This document shows positions 35,087 through 43,747 of a DNA stretch of 64,000 bases, one piece after another. Every line of letters starts with the position of its first letter. The first letter of the stretch is position 1. This DNA is from Runella sp. SP2 (GTDB taxonomy: Bacteria; Bacteroidota; Bacteroidia; Cytophagales; Spirosomataceae), in assembly GCF_003711225.1 (NCBI RefSeq), contig NZ_CP031030.1, forward strand, positions 62,001-126,000, in the 5' to 3' direction. A program made the position numbers and the translations under genes. Under the pieces are notes generated by a model. It searched no databases and was not told where the DNA came from. It was given only the letters and a program-made list of their open reading frames with translations.

Positions 35087-37504
35087 ATGAAATCTATTTT
35101 AACCGCACTCCTCTTTTTTGTTATTTTTCACGTTGGCCATGCCCAATCGTGGATAGACCTGACCCAAGCCAGTATTCATCATCGTTCTGCTGATGCGGCT
35201 GATTTCAAAGAAATTGTCAATGTTTTGCAAGAAGAAATTGCAAAGCGTTCAGGAATAACACCTAGCGTTTCCCCCAATTTGTCAGAAACTACCAATGCCT
35301 GTATTTATTTGGTGCTGGATAAAAACCTAACGGAATTACCCTCGACGCTACGAACTGACCTGCTTCGATTGGCGGCGCCTACCCAAGAAGGCTTTCGGAT
35401 AGTAGCGTTTGCTGATAAAAAAACGGTCGTGATTGCGGGAAAAGACGTACGAGGCGTCTTGTACGGCGTGGGGCGTTTGCTCCGCAAGGCCGAAATCACC
35501 CAAGGGCAAATTCGTTTTCCTGCCGATTTGCGCCTTTCTACCAGTCCCAAATACCTCGTCCGAGGACATCAATTGGGCTATCGTCCCAAAACCAACTCGT
35601 ACGATGCCTTCACCGTGGCGCAGTACGACCAATACATTCGCGAATTGGCACTTTTTGGGGCTAATAGTATCGAAATCCTCCCGCCTGGCACCGACGACGA
35701 GCCAACCAGTCGCCACATGAAATTGGCGACGCTGGACATGGTCAAAGAACAAGCGCGGATTTCCCAACGCTACGGACTGGACGTTTGGATGTGGTATCCC
35801 AACATTGGGAAAGACTTTACCACGCCCGAAAAAGTAAAAAATGAGTTGGCCGCCCGTGAAATTGTCTTTAAGGCGGTTTCAAAGATAGATGCCGTTTTTG
35901 TACCAGGCGGCGACCCAGGTGAACTCGAACCCGACGAGCTTTTTGAGTGGATGGATAAAATGGCTTTGCTGCTAAACAAATATCATCCTAAAGCCAAAAT
36001 TTGGATTTCGCCGCAGTCGTTCAAGCCCACCAAAGTGTGGTTTGAGGCGTTTTTTCGGCATGTCAACAAAGGCTATCCTTGGTTGGGGGGCATTGTGTAT
36101 GGGCCTTGGGTGAAAGTGCCGATTGACCAAATTCGTAAAATTGTGAAGCCGTCGATTCCCATTCGGAATTATCCAGACATTACGCACTCCATTGCCGCGC
36201 AATACCCCGAACCCGACTGGGATCCTGCTTGGGCGGTTACGCTCGGACGCGAAGCGGTGAATCCTCGCCCCAAAGACCAAAAGTTTTTCCACAACATCGT
36301 CGCGCCGTATTGTATTGGAAGCATAAGCTACTCGGAAGGAACCAACGACGACGTCAATAAATTTATCTGGAGCGACCAAGATTGGGATCCCAAAACGGAC
36401 GTCAGAGAGACGTTGAAAGACTATAGCCGTTTGTTTTTTGGGGCAGACTTAGCGATGGACGGAGCTTTGGGCATATCAGAATTAGAAACCAACATCAAAG
36501 GGCCTGTGTTGGCCGCCAATCAAATCGAACGAACGCTACTGAGGTGGCAAAAGATGGAGCAGTCGGCCACAAAAACGCTTCTGTCCAATCCCCGTTTTCA
36601 GATGGGATTGATTCGGGCGTATTTTGATGCTTACGTTCGGGAAAGAAGCATTTACGAAACCCAGCTGGAGCACCAAGCCTACGAAATTCTGAAGTCGGTA
36701 GAAGGCAATGCCCAAGCCAAAGCCCAAAAAGCCATGAACGTGTTGAGCAAAGCGTGGAATGAACCCGTTGGTGTTTCGTTACGAGAACGGTGCTTGGCTT
36801 TGGCCGATTCGTTGCATCGTAGTATCGGGGCACAGCTAACGGTGGTCAAACACGGCGCCATGCCAGGGCGGGGCAATTTTATTGATAACCTCGATTATCC
36901 GCTCAACGACGCGCCGTGGCTACTGCGCGAGCTGAAAAAAGTGGAAAAAATGGACGACACGCAGGGGCAACAGGCATTGGCGCGTTTGCTCAGTCGCACC
37001 TACCCAGGCAAAGGCGGTATTTACGATCATTTTATGAACCCAACGAGCCGTGCGCGGGTAGTACCTACCAAATACAACTGGAACAACGACCCCGAAAGCC
37101 TCCAGTCGTCGCGGATAGGATACGGGATGAACTTGCCCAAGGAGTACTCTGATAGCTTCCCAAGAATGAGCACCCCCGTACCAGCCGTGCCGAGGGCGTG
37201 GACGAGCCAAATCGAAGTGTTGTACGATAATGTTCTGAAAATCAAGTACGACCAATTAGAAAAGGGGGCGAAGTACAAAGTGAAAGTGGTGTACAGCGGT
37301 AGGTTTAAGTCGAACATGCGCATGATGACTTCCGACGGCATTCTTATCCACGATTATATCAAGCTGGGTGAGCAACCCGAATACGAGTTTGAAGTGCCTG
37401 CCCAAGCCATTAAAAACGGCGAAGTGGTGTTTCAGTGGAACTGCAAAGAGGCCGAACGGGGCTTGCAAGTAGCCGAAGTATCGCTGATTCGTACGGAGCT
37501 ATAA
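35087..37504 (+). CDS. Secreted glycoside-hydrolase-like protein (GH20b/GH67-type N-domain plus TIM barrel)
   Basis: This 805-aa protein has a signal peptide (ends VGHAQS). Residues about 20-150 form an alpha/beta domain like those preceding GH20, GH67 and GH84 barrels (ITPSVSPNLSE, VVIAGKDVRGVLYGVGRLLRKAEI). Residues about 155-470 form a barrel (RGHQLGYRPKTNSYDAFTV, NSIEILPPGTDDEPTSR, DVWMWYPNIG, DAVFVPGGDPGELEPDELFEW, WISPQSFKP). A helical region and a C-terminal beta domain follow. The exact family is not recognised; a glucuronidase- or hexosaminidase-like activity is possible. The acidic pairs DDE and GDPGELEPDE are candidate catalytic sites. It lies right after the susCD unit, so it should act on the same glycan. 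Confidence 0.65.
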   Translation: MKSILTALLFFVIFHVGHAQSWIDLTQASIHHRSADAADFKEIVNVLQEEIAKRSGITPSVSPNLSETTNACIYLVLDKNLTELPSTLRTDLLRLAAPTQEGFRIVAFADKKTVVIAGKDVRGVLYGVGRLLRKAEITQGQIRFPADLRLSTSPKYLVRGHQLGYRPKTNSYDAFTVAQYDQYIRELALFGANSIEILPPGTDDEPTSRHMKLATLDMVKEQARISQRYGLDVWMWYPNIGKDFTTPEKVKNELAAREIVFKAVSKIDAVFVPGGDPGELEPDELFEWMDKMALLLNKYHPKAKIWISPQSFKPTKVWFEAFFRHVNKGYPWLGGIVYGPWVKVPIDQIRKIVKPSIPIRNYPDITHSIAAQYPEPDWDPAWAVTLGREAVNPRPKDQKFFHNIVAPYCIGSISYSEGTNDDVNKFIWSDQDWDPKTDVRETLKDYSRLFFGADLAMDGALGISELETNIKGPVLAANQIERTLLRWQKMEQSATKTLLSNPRFQMGLIRAYFDAYVRERSIYETQLEHQAYEILKSVEGNAQAKAQKAMNVLSKAWNEPVGVSLRERCLALADSLHRSIGAQLTVVKHGAMPGRGNFIDNLDYPLNDAPWLLRELKKVEKMDDTQGQQALARLLSRTYPGKGGIYDHFMNPTSRARVVPTKYNWNNDPESLQSSRIGYGMNLPKEYSDSFPRMSTPVPAVPRAWTSQIEVLYDNVLKIKYDQLEKGAKYKVKVVYSGRFKSNMRMMTSDGILIHDYIKLGEQPEYEFEVPAQAIKNGEVVFQWNCKEAERGLQVAEVSLIRTEL

Positions 37505-37537
37505 GGTGGGCGGCCTTTCTGAAGAAAAGCCTAAAAA

Positions 37538-37570
37538 AAATCCCCCTCTCCTTTCAGTAGAGGGGGATTT
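37538..37570. terminator. Bidirectional terminator between convergent genes
   Basis: AAATCCCCCTCT pairs perfectly with AGAGGGGGATTT over a 9-nt loop, with an A-run before it and T/A-rich DNA after it. The sequence is of the AAATCCCCCT intergenic-hairpin type frequent in Bacteroidota. Confidence 0.75.
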
Positions 37571-37629
37571 AGGGGTGAGGTTGAACAAGAAAATTTGCTG
37601 CTACCAGACTTTTGAGGCATCCTCATTTC

Positions 37630-38013
37630 TTACCGCAAAAACCAAACTTTGCGTATCAAGCCTTTCTCCACCAAATAGATGGCCGTGGCCGAAAACTCTT
37701 GCCCCCGTCCCGTAATGTATTCTTTGTCAATGACGTAGTTGCCTTGGATGATTCGTCCGTGCAAGGCAGCGAAGTTTTGGGGAAACTTTTTGAAAAGACT
37801 TCCGTAATCATTTTCTAGGTCTTTTTTGGTCAAAACGCGCGGTTTTGCGTTTGGAAAACTGTAAATCTCAACGGTATCGCTGTAGGTTTCCACAAACGCT
37901 TTGAGATCTTGGCGGTTGTAAGCATCCAATTGCTGCTGGACGATTTTTTCAGGATTTTGAGAAAATACTTTCCACGAAATAAGGAAAAACACGGGTAAGA
38001 AAAGTGATTTCAT
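37630..38013 (-). CDS. Secreted SnoaL/NTF2-like protein
   Basis: This 127-aa protein has a signal peptide (MKSLFLPVFFLISWKVFSQ) and an NTF2-like fold: the first helix IVQQQLDAYNRQDLKAFVETYSDTVEIY is characteristic of the nuclear transport factor 2/SnoaL family, followed by beta strands (GRIIQGNYVIDKEYITGRGQEFSATAIYLVEKGLIRKVWFLR). Such folds bind small molecules or act as isomerases; no catalytic pair can be assigned. It begins 8 bp after the GH16 stop on the same strand, so the two are translated from one mRNA. Confidence 0.85.
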   Translation of the reverse strand: MKSLFLPVFFLISWKVFSQNPEKIVQQQLDAYNRQDLKAFVETYSDTVEIYSFPNAKPRVLTKKDLENDYGSLFKKFPQNFAALHGRIIQGNYVIDKEYITGRGQEFSATAIYLVEKGLIRKVWFLR

Positions 38014-38021
38014 AGCAACGT

Positions 38022-38906
38022 TTATTTTTGATACACGCGTACGTAGTCGATGATGTATTTGGACGGAAATTTACTAGAAGAAGGGTCACCGCCGTTATCG
38101 CCGCCGATGGCGAGGTTGAGCAGCAAATAGTGGGGCTGCATAAAGGGGTTTTTCTGCGTCCCGTCTTGGTTAATGGTATATTGAAGTTCCACAAAATTCA
38201 GCAATTCGCCGTCCACGTAAAGCCGAATGGCTTTTTCGTCCCAGTCCATGCGCCACACGTGAAATTTCTTACGCCAGCGCGGGTCTTGAAACGTCTCAAT
38301 TGGTTTTTTAAGGTCGCGCCAAATCGCTTTGAAGCGGGTTTCACTTCCCCACGCGACGTTGGCCAATAACATCCCTCGATAAAACTCCATGATGTCGATT
38401 TCGCCGTTACGAGGCCATTCACCTGCTACGCCTAGCGTCCAAAACGCAGGCCAAATTCCCGCTTGCGTATCTATTTTAGCCCGCATTTCGAAGCGGCCAT
38501 ATTGCCAACTGTGCAAACCTTGGGTTTTTAAACTAGCGGCGGTGTAGTCGATGTTGGCACGCTGTTTGCGCCAATCTTGGCTTTGAGCGTCGTATGTTGG
38601 GTTTGGTTTTTGTTCACGTCGGCCTTCGATGATAAGCTTTCCTTTTTTGACGTACGCATTGTCGGGCTGATACCATTGTAGCTCGTGGTTGCGCACAAAT
38701 CCTTTTTCAAAAGCCCAGTTTTGTGGATTGGGTGCACCATCTTTGGAAAACTCGTCAGACCATACCAATGCGTAGCCTGTATATTGGGGAATTTTTTGCC
38801 CAAAAATAGAATACGGAATCCCCACAACTCCCAATAATAACCCTAAAAAGGATAAAAATGTCGATTGGTATTTTTTTGGTAAGTCTTTGGTAGGTTTGAA
38901 TTCCAT
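38022..38906 (-). CDS. Glycoside hydrolase family 16 (laminarinase-like)
   Basis: This 294-aa secreted enzyme cleaves beta-1,3- or mixed beta-glucans or related galactans. After an N-terminal membrane/signal segment (FLSFLGLLLGVVGIPYSIFG, residues about 17-36), the catalytic site reads NGEIDIMEF with Glu169, Asp171 and Glu174. The extra Met between Asp and Glu is the beta-bulge form typical of laminarinases and agarases. ELQWYQPDNAYVKKGKLIIEGR and GIWPAFWTLG are conserved blocks. It is co-oriented with the SnoaL-like gene and convergent to the sus locus. The long hydrophobic start may be an uncleaved anchor. Confidence 0.93.
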   Translation of the reverse strand: MEFKPTKDLPKKYQSTFLSFLGLLLGVVGIPYSIFGQKIPQYTGYALVWSDEFSKDGAPNPQNWAFEKGFVRNHELQWYQPDNAYVKKGKLIIEGRREQKPNPTYDAQSQDWRKQRANIDYTAASLKTQGLHSWQYGRFEMRAKIDTQAGIWPAFWTLGVAGEWPRNGEIDIMEFYRGMLLANVAWGSETRFKAIWRDLKKPIETFQDPRWRKKFHVWRMDWDEKAIRLYVDGELLNFVELQYTINQDGTQKNPFMQPHYLLLNLAIGGDNGGDPSSSKFPSKYIIDYVRVYQK

Positions 38907-38999
38907 TAGGATGTGGATTTTATAGTGACTTAATGGTTACTTTTTTGGAAATTTGTGTCAATTATATAGTTCGTATATTTTAACTTATTCCTGTTATCT

Positions 39000-40490
39000 A
39001 TGAGAAAGACCTCGCATTTGTGGTTATACTTTGCAACTGCGGTGGCTTTGGGCTTGCAAAGCTGTTCCCGAAACCCCGTTACAGGTAAAAAAGAAATCAT
39101 CTTTATGTCCCAAGACCAAGAAATTGCGCTCGGGGCACAGTCGCACCCTTCGATAGTGGCTACAATGGGTCTGTATGAAGATGCGAAGCTACAAAACTTC
39201 ATCAATGAAAAAGGAAAGTCGATGGCAGCTATTTCGCACCGCCCTGACCTCCCTTACCAGTTTCACATCGTAGATTCTCCCGTGGTTAATGCCTTTGCTG
39301 TTCCAGGCGGTTATGTCTATTTTACCAGAGGTATCATGGCGCATTTCAACAATGAAGCCGAATTTATGGGCGTTTTGGGCCACGAGATTGGCCACATTAC
39401 GGCCCGTCACTCGGCCCGTCAGCAGACCTCCCAAGTACTTGGTACTGTAGGACTAATGGCTGGAATGGTGTTATCAGATAAAGTACGTCAGATGGGCGAC
39501 CAAGCCATGCAAGGATTGCAAATGGTGTTGTTGAGCTACAGCCGTGCGCACGAGTCAGAGTCCGACAAAATTGGGGTTGGCTATTCAAGCAAAGTAGGCT
39601 ACGATGCCCGCGAAATGGCGCAGTTTTTCGGAACGATTAAACGCATCTCTGACAAAAGTGGTCAGGCGATTCCTACTTTTATGTCAACACACCCCGATCC
39701 AGGTGACCGCTTTACCAACGTGCGCCAAATGGCTGAAGAATACCAAAAAGCAAACCCAGGGCAGTATTTGGTGGAAAGAGAGCGCTACTTGCGCATGATT
39801 GACGGAATTATTTTTGGAGATGATCCAAAGCAGGGCTTTGTAGAAAACTGGAACTTTTACCATCCAGAATTAAAATTCCAATTCCCCGTTCCGCGTGACT
39901 GGCAGTACGAAAATTCACCCATACAGTTCCAAATGGCGGCCAAAGATGGCAAATCGATGATGATGCTGACCGTTGCTGAAGGAAAAACGCTGGATGAAGC
40001 TGCCCAAAACGTCGTCAAAAACTATAATTTCAAGGTGTTGGAAAACAAAAAAACGACCATTAATGGAATCCCTGCGGTGGTGATGGTTTCACAAATCCAG
40101 CAGCAACAACAGCAGCAGCAAGGAGGCCAAACTGCGCCGCAACAAGCCCAAGACCCGAATACGGTAGTGCAGGTAGCGACTTATTTGTATCAGTATAATG
40201 GCATGGTTTTGGCGATGCACGGTATGAGCTACGCGCCAACATTCAACACGAATTTTGCCACCTTCCGCAATGTGGGGGAGAACTTCCGTAACCTCAACGA
40301 CCCTGATAAACTTAACCGTAAACCCGATCGTATTCGTATCAAAACGGTAGCACGTACGGCTGCTTTCAAAGACGTAATGAAAAGTTTCGGAATGCCTGAT
40401 AGCAAGTTGGAGGAATTGGGGATTTTGAACCAACTACAAGCCAACGACCAAGTGCAGCAGGGTACATTGGTCAAGATAATTTCAAAATAA
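39000..40490 (+). CDS. M48-family zinc metallopeptidase, lipoprotein
   Basis: This 496-aa envelope protease has a lipoprotein signal (ATAVALGLQSC, Cys about 22). The zinc site HEIGH is at residues 128-132 and the third ligand lies in the downstream segment SRAHESESDKIG (about 181-192), as in M48 peptidases such as BepA/YfgC. The N-terminal VTGKKEIIFMSQDQEIALG is the family start. The C-terminal 200 residues include a PsbP/DUF-like domain, a glutamine tract (QQQQQQQGG, about 363-373) and a final segment VQQGTLVKIISK resembling a LysM-like or SH3-like end. It probably works in outer-membrane protein quality control. Confidence 0.9.
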   Translation: MRKTSHLWLYFATAVALGLQSCSRNPVTGKKEIIFMSQDQEIALGAQSHPSIVATMGLYEDAKLQNFINEKGKSMAAISHRPDLPYQFHIVDSPVVNAFAVPGGYVYFTRGIMAHFNNEAEFMGVLGHEIGHITARHSARQQTSQVLGTVGLMAGMVLSDKVRQMGDQAMQGLQMVLLSYSRAHESESDKIGVGYSSKVGYDAREMAQFFGTIKRISDKSGQAIPTFMSTHPDPGDRFTNVRQMAEEYQKANPGQYLVERERYLRMIDGIIFGDDPKQGFVENWNFYHPELKFQFPVPRDWQYENSPIQFQMAAKDGKSMMMLTVAEGKTLDEAAQNVVKNYNFKVLENKKTTINGIPAVVMVSQIQQQQQQQQGGQTAPQQAQDPNTVVQVATYLYQYNGMVLAMHGMSYAPTFNTNFATFRNVGENFRNLNDPDKLNRKPDRIRIKTVARTAAFKDVMKSFGMPDSKLEELGILNQLQANDQVQQGTLVKIISK

Positions 40491-40540
40491 AACTCGTAAA
40501 AACCCCTCTTGGTCGCAAAATCGCCTGAGGACGAGTAAAT

Positions 40541-40563
40541 AAGCCCAAGCGAGGTTTGGGCTT
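40541..40563 (+). terminator. Weak terminator-like hairpin
   Basis: AAGCCCAA pairs with TTGGGCTT over a 7-nt loop. The T-run after it is poor. It lies between the M48 gene and the amidohydrolase gene and would overlap a longer reading of the latter. Confidence 0.45.
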
Positions 40564-40621
40564 TCGCAACGAACGGAGTAGATTTGGGTTAGAATACTCA
40601 CATTTACTCCGTTTTTTTTGC

Positions 40622-43600
40622 ATGAAAAAAATCATTACACTTCTCATCACACTAGCGGTAACTTCGGCCGTAAGGGCACAAACGCCCACTTTCCCCCGCA
40701 ACGGGGTCTATGACGAGCGGCCAGAAATGTACGCTTTTACCAACGCGACCATTTATGTCGATGCCCGTACGGTTGTTGAAAATGCAACCTTGTTAATCAA
40801 AAATGGAATCGTTGTGGCAGCCGCCAAAGACGTTCAAATTCCTTCTGGTACAGTAGTTACTGACCTAAAAGGCCGTCGGATTTATCCTGCGCTTATCGAC
40901 ATGGAGTCAGATTACGGAATGCCCGAAATCGTTCGTGGGCAGCGTGGAGGCCGTGGTTTTACCCAGCAAATCGAGTCCAACAAAAAAGGAGCGTATGGCT
41001 GGAACCAAGCCGTCAACGCCGAAACGGAAGCAGGCAAGCTTTTTACTCTGAATGCTACCAAAGCCGACGAGATGCGTAAGCTAGGTTTTGGCGCAGTACT
41101 GACCCACCACCACGACGGGATTGTGCGCGGGAGCGGAGCGTTGGTAAGTTTGTCTTCCGAAAGCGAAAACACGACCTTGTTGCGTCACCCTGTTTCGTTT
41201 CACTTGTCGTTTAGTAAAGGTACTTCTACTCAGCAGTATCCCAACTCACCCATGGGCTCGATGGCCCTTTTGCGTCAGACGTATTACGACGCCGAGTGGT
41301 ACAAAAACAGTGGCAAGAATGTAGAGTTTAACCTCTCATTAGAAGCATTCAACAAGTTCAATTCATTGCCAACTATTTTTGAAGCAACCGACAAGTGGAG
41401 CTTGATGCGGGCTGATAAATTGGGCGATGAATTTAAAACGCAATTTATCTTTAGAGGCTCTGGCGATGAATACCAGCGCATCGACGAAATTAAAGCAACG
41501 GGTGGCGCTATCATTCTGCCCATCAATTATCCTTCGGCTTTCGACGTAGAGGATGCGTGGGATGCTGATAACGTAAGCCTTGCCGAAATGAAGCACTGGG
41601 AAATGGCGCCTGCTAACGCCGCCGCTCTCGAAAAAGCAGGTGTGAATTTTGCCCTGACTTCGGCTTTGCTCAAAACAAAAACGGAATTTTGGCCTAACCT
41701 TCGCAAAGCCATTGAACACGGCTTGAGCGAAACCAAAGCCCTCGAAGCCCTCACGACCATTCCTGCCCAATTGCTCCAATGCAGCGACAAAATCGGAAGC
41801 CTCAAAACAGGTACGTGGGCGAACTTTATCATTACGTCGGGAAGTATTTTTAGCGCGGATAATATTCTGTACGAAAACTGGATTCGTGGTAAAAAATACG
41901 TCATTAATTCATTGAGCCAAACGGATATTCGTGGTACATATCAACTGAACCTGAACGACGAAAAAGGCAAGCTCGTCATTACTGGCAAGCCCGATAAGCC
42001 CGAATACCAAGTAGTGTTGCGCGATACGGTAAAAATTACGCCCAAAGTAACATTCCTCAACGACGTTATTTCGATTAATTTCCAGCCCGACCGCCGTACG
42101 CCTAATGCGACGACGCGTTTGACAGGCTATTTGGAAGGAACGACCCTGAAAGGAAGTGGTGAAAACGCCAAAGGCGAGGCTATCAAATGGGCCGCTACGT
42201 TCCAAGAAGCCTACAAAGCTCCTGAAGCCCGCCGCGATTCTACCCAACGCCCAGTGCCTAATGTTGGCAAACCGCTTTACCCGTTTGTTGGGTTTGGCAA
42301 CACCGAAAAACCAAAGTCTGAAACGATTTTGGTAAAAAATACAACAGTTTGGACCAGCGAAGACGCAGGCGTATTGACAAACACGGATGTGTTGGTCGAA
42401 AATGGAAAGATTACCAAAGTGGGTAAAAACCTTTCGGCACCCAACGCCCGACAAATTGACGGAACGGGTAAGCACCTTACGCCTGGTATTATTGATGAAC
42501 ACTCGCACATTGCGCTTGCATCCATCAACGAAGGAGGACAATCAAGCTCGGCGGAAGTACGCATGAGCGATGTCGTTAATCCTGATGACATTAACATTTA
42601 TCGTCAGTTGGCGGGAGGCGTAACCATGTCGCAGTTATTGCACGGGTCGGCTAACTCAATCGGTGGGCAGTCGGCCGTTGTCAAACTCAAATGGGGAAGC
42701 AACGTCAACGAAATGCTCGTTCCTGAGGCGCAGTACATCAAATTTGCCTTGGGTGAAAACGTAAAACAAGCAAATAGTCCCAATGCGACCATTCGTTATC
42801 CTCAAACGCGGATGGGGGTAGAACAAGTGTTTTACGACCATTTCATTCGCGCCCGTGAATACGACCGCTCGTGGGATGCGTATAATTCAATGAAAAACAA
42901 AATTGGCGTTCCAGCGCCACGTCGTGATATTGAATTGGAAACATTGGCCGAAATCTTAAACGGTAAGCGCTTCATCACTTGCCACTCGTACGTACAGTCA
43001 GAAATCAACATGTTGATTAAAGTGGCTGATTCGTTAGGGTTCAAAATCAACACATTTACGCACATTTTGGAAGGATACAAAGTAGCCGACAAAATGAAAA
43101 AACACGGGGTTGCAGGTTCGTCGTTTGCCGACTGGTGGGCGTACAAAATGGAGGTAAAAGACGCGATTCCGTACAACGCGGCGATTTTGGCGAAAGTAGG
43201 CGTATTGACCAGTATCAACTCTGACGATGCCGAAATGGCGCGCCGCCTTAACCAAGAAGCGGCCAAAGCCGTTGAATACGGTGGCATTGCCGAAACGGAA
43301 GCCCTCAAAATGGTGACGATCAACCCTGCGAAAATCTTGCGCCTCGACAAACGCACAGGAAGTATTAAAGTGGGAAAAGACGCTGATTTGGTGTTGTGGA
43401 ACAACCACCCGCTGTCTATTTACGCACGCCCTGACTACACAATTGTAGAAGGCGCGATTTGTTATTCGACCGATGGCGACGACAAGCGCCGTGGTGAAGT
43501 AGAACAAGAGCGCGCGCGTTTGATTCAGAAGATGATTTCTGCCAAAACAGGCGGTGCTACGGCCGTTCGCCCACCGTTCCGTCGTCAGCGCATGTGGCAT

Positions 43601-43651
43601 TGCGAAGACGTTGAAGGCGTTACGGCGGAAGGAGAAGAAGAAGGGAAATAG
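40622..43651 (+). CDS. Tandem amidohydrolase-family protein, secreted
   Basis: This 1009-aa protein starts MKKIITLLITLAVTSAVRAQT, a signal peptide. It has two amidohydrolase-like units (about residues 20-430 and 560-985) separated by a beta-rich insert (about 440-540). In the second, GIIDEHSHIALASINEGG carries the HxH metal motif and later KRFITCHSYVQSEI and GFKINTFTHILEG hold further candidate His ligands. In the first, the equivalent place reads IDMESDYGMPE, so HxH is lost. ATG 40622 begins the signal peptide; the upstream GTG at 40556 would overlap a hairpin. The substrate is unknown; imidazolonepropionase-like hydrolases are the nearest type. A related amidohydrolase gene follows after 96 bp. 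Confidence 0.82.
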   Translation: MKKIITLLITLAVTSAVRAQTPTFPRNGVYDERPEMYAFTNATIYVDARTVVENATLLIKNGIVVAAAKDVQIPSGTVVTDLKGRRIYPALIDMESDYGMPEIVRGQRGGRGFTQQIESNKKGAYGWNQAVNAETEAGKLFTLNATKADEMRKLGFGAVLTHHHDGIVRGSGALVSLSSESENTTLLRHPVSFHLSFSKGTSTQQYPNSPMGSMALLRQTYYDAEWYKNSGKNVEFNLSLEAFNKFNSLPTIFEATDKWSLMRADKLGDEFKTQFIFRGSGDEYQRIDEIKATGGAIILPINYPSAFDVEDAWDADNVSLAEMKHWEMAPANAAALEKAGVNFALTSALLKTKTEFWPNLRKAIEHGLSETKALEALTTIPAQLLQCSDKIGSLKTGTWANFIITSGSIFSADNILYENWIRGKKYVINSLSQTDIRGTYQLNLNDEKGKLVITGKPDKPEYQVVLRDTVKITPKVTFLNDVISINFQPDRRTPNATTRLTGYLEGTTLKGSGENAKGEAIKWAATFQEAYKAPEARRDSTQRPVPNVGKPLYPFVGFGNTEKPKSETILVKNTTVWTSEDAGVLTNTDVLVENGKITKVGKNLSAPNARQIDGTGKHLTPGIIDEHSHIALASINEGGQSSSAEVRMSDVVNPDDINIYRQLAGGVTMSQLLHGSANSIGGQSAVVKLKWGSNVNEMLVPEAQYIKFALGENVKQANSPNATIRYPQTRMGVEQVFYDHFIRAREYDRSWDAYNSMKNKIGVPAPRRDIELETLAEILNGKRFITCHSYVQSEINMLIKVADSLGFKINTFTHILEGYKVADKMKKHGVAGSSFADWWAYKMEVKDAIPYNAAILAKVGVLTSINSDDAEMARRLNQEAAKAVEYGGIAETEALKMVTINPAKILRLDKRTGSIKVGKDADLVLWNNHPLSIYARPDYTIVEGAICYSTDGDDKRRGEVEQERARLIQKMISAKTGGATAVRPPFRRQRMWHCEDVEGVTAEGEEEGK

Positions 43652-43747
43652 CCGATGGCGCTTGCCTCTGGGCAAGTGACCACTATTAAAAGGCTTCCAG
43701 CCGCTACTTTGTGTTGGTTTTTACGAATGAATTAAAAAGAAATTTCC

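Noticed and set aside
40083-40130. CAG/CAA-rich tract as a simple repeat of interest
   Set aside because: It encodes a short glutamine tract inside the M48 protease gene in frame; mixed codons argue against slippage-driven variation.
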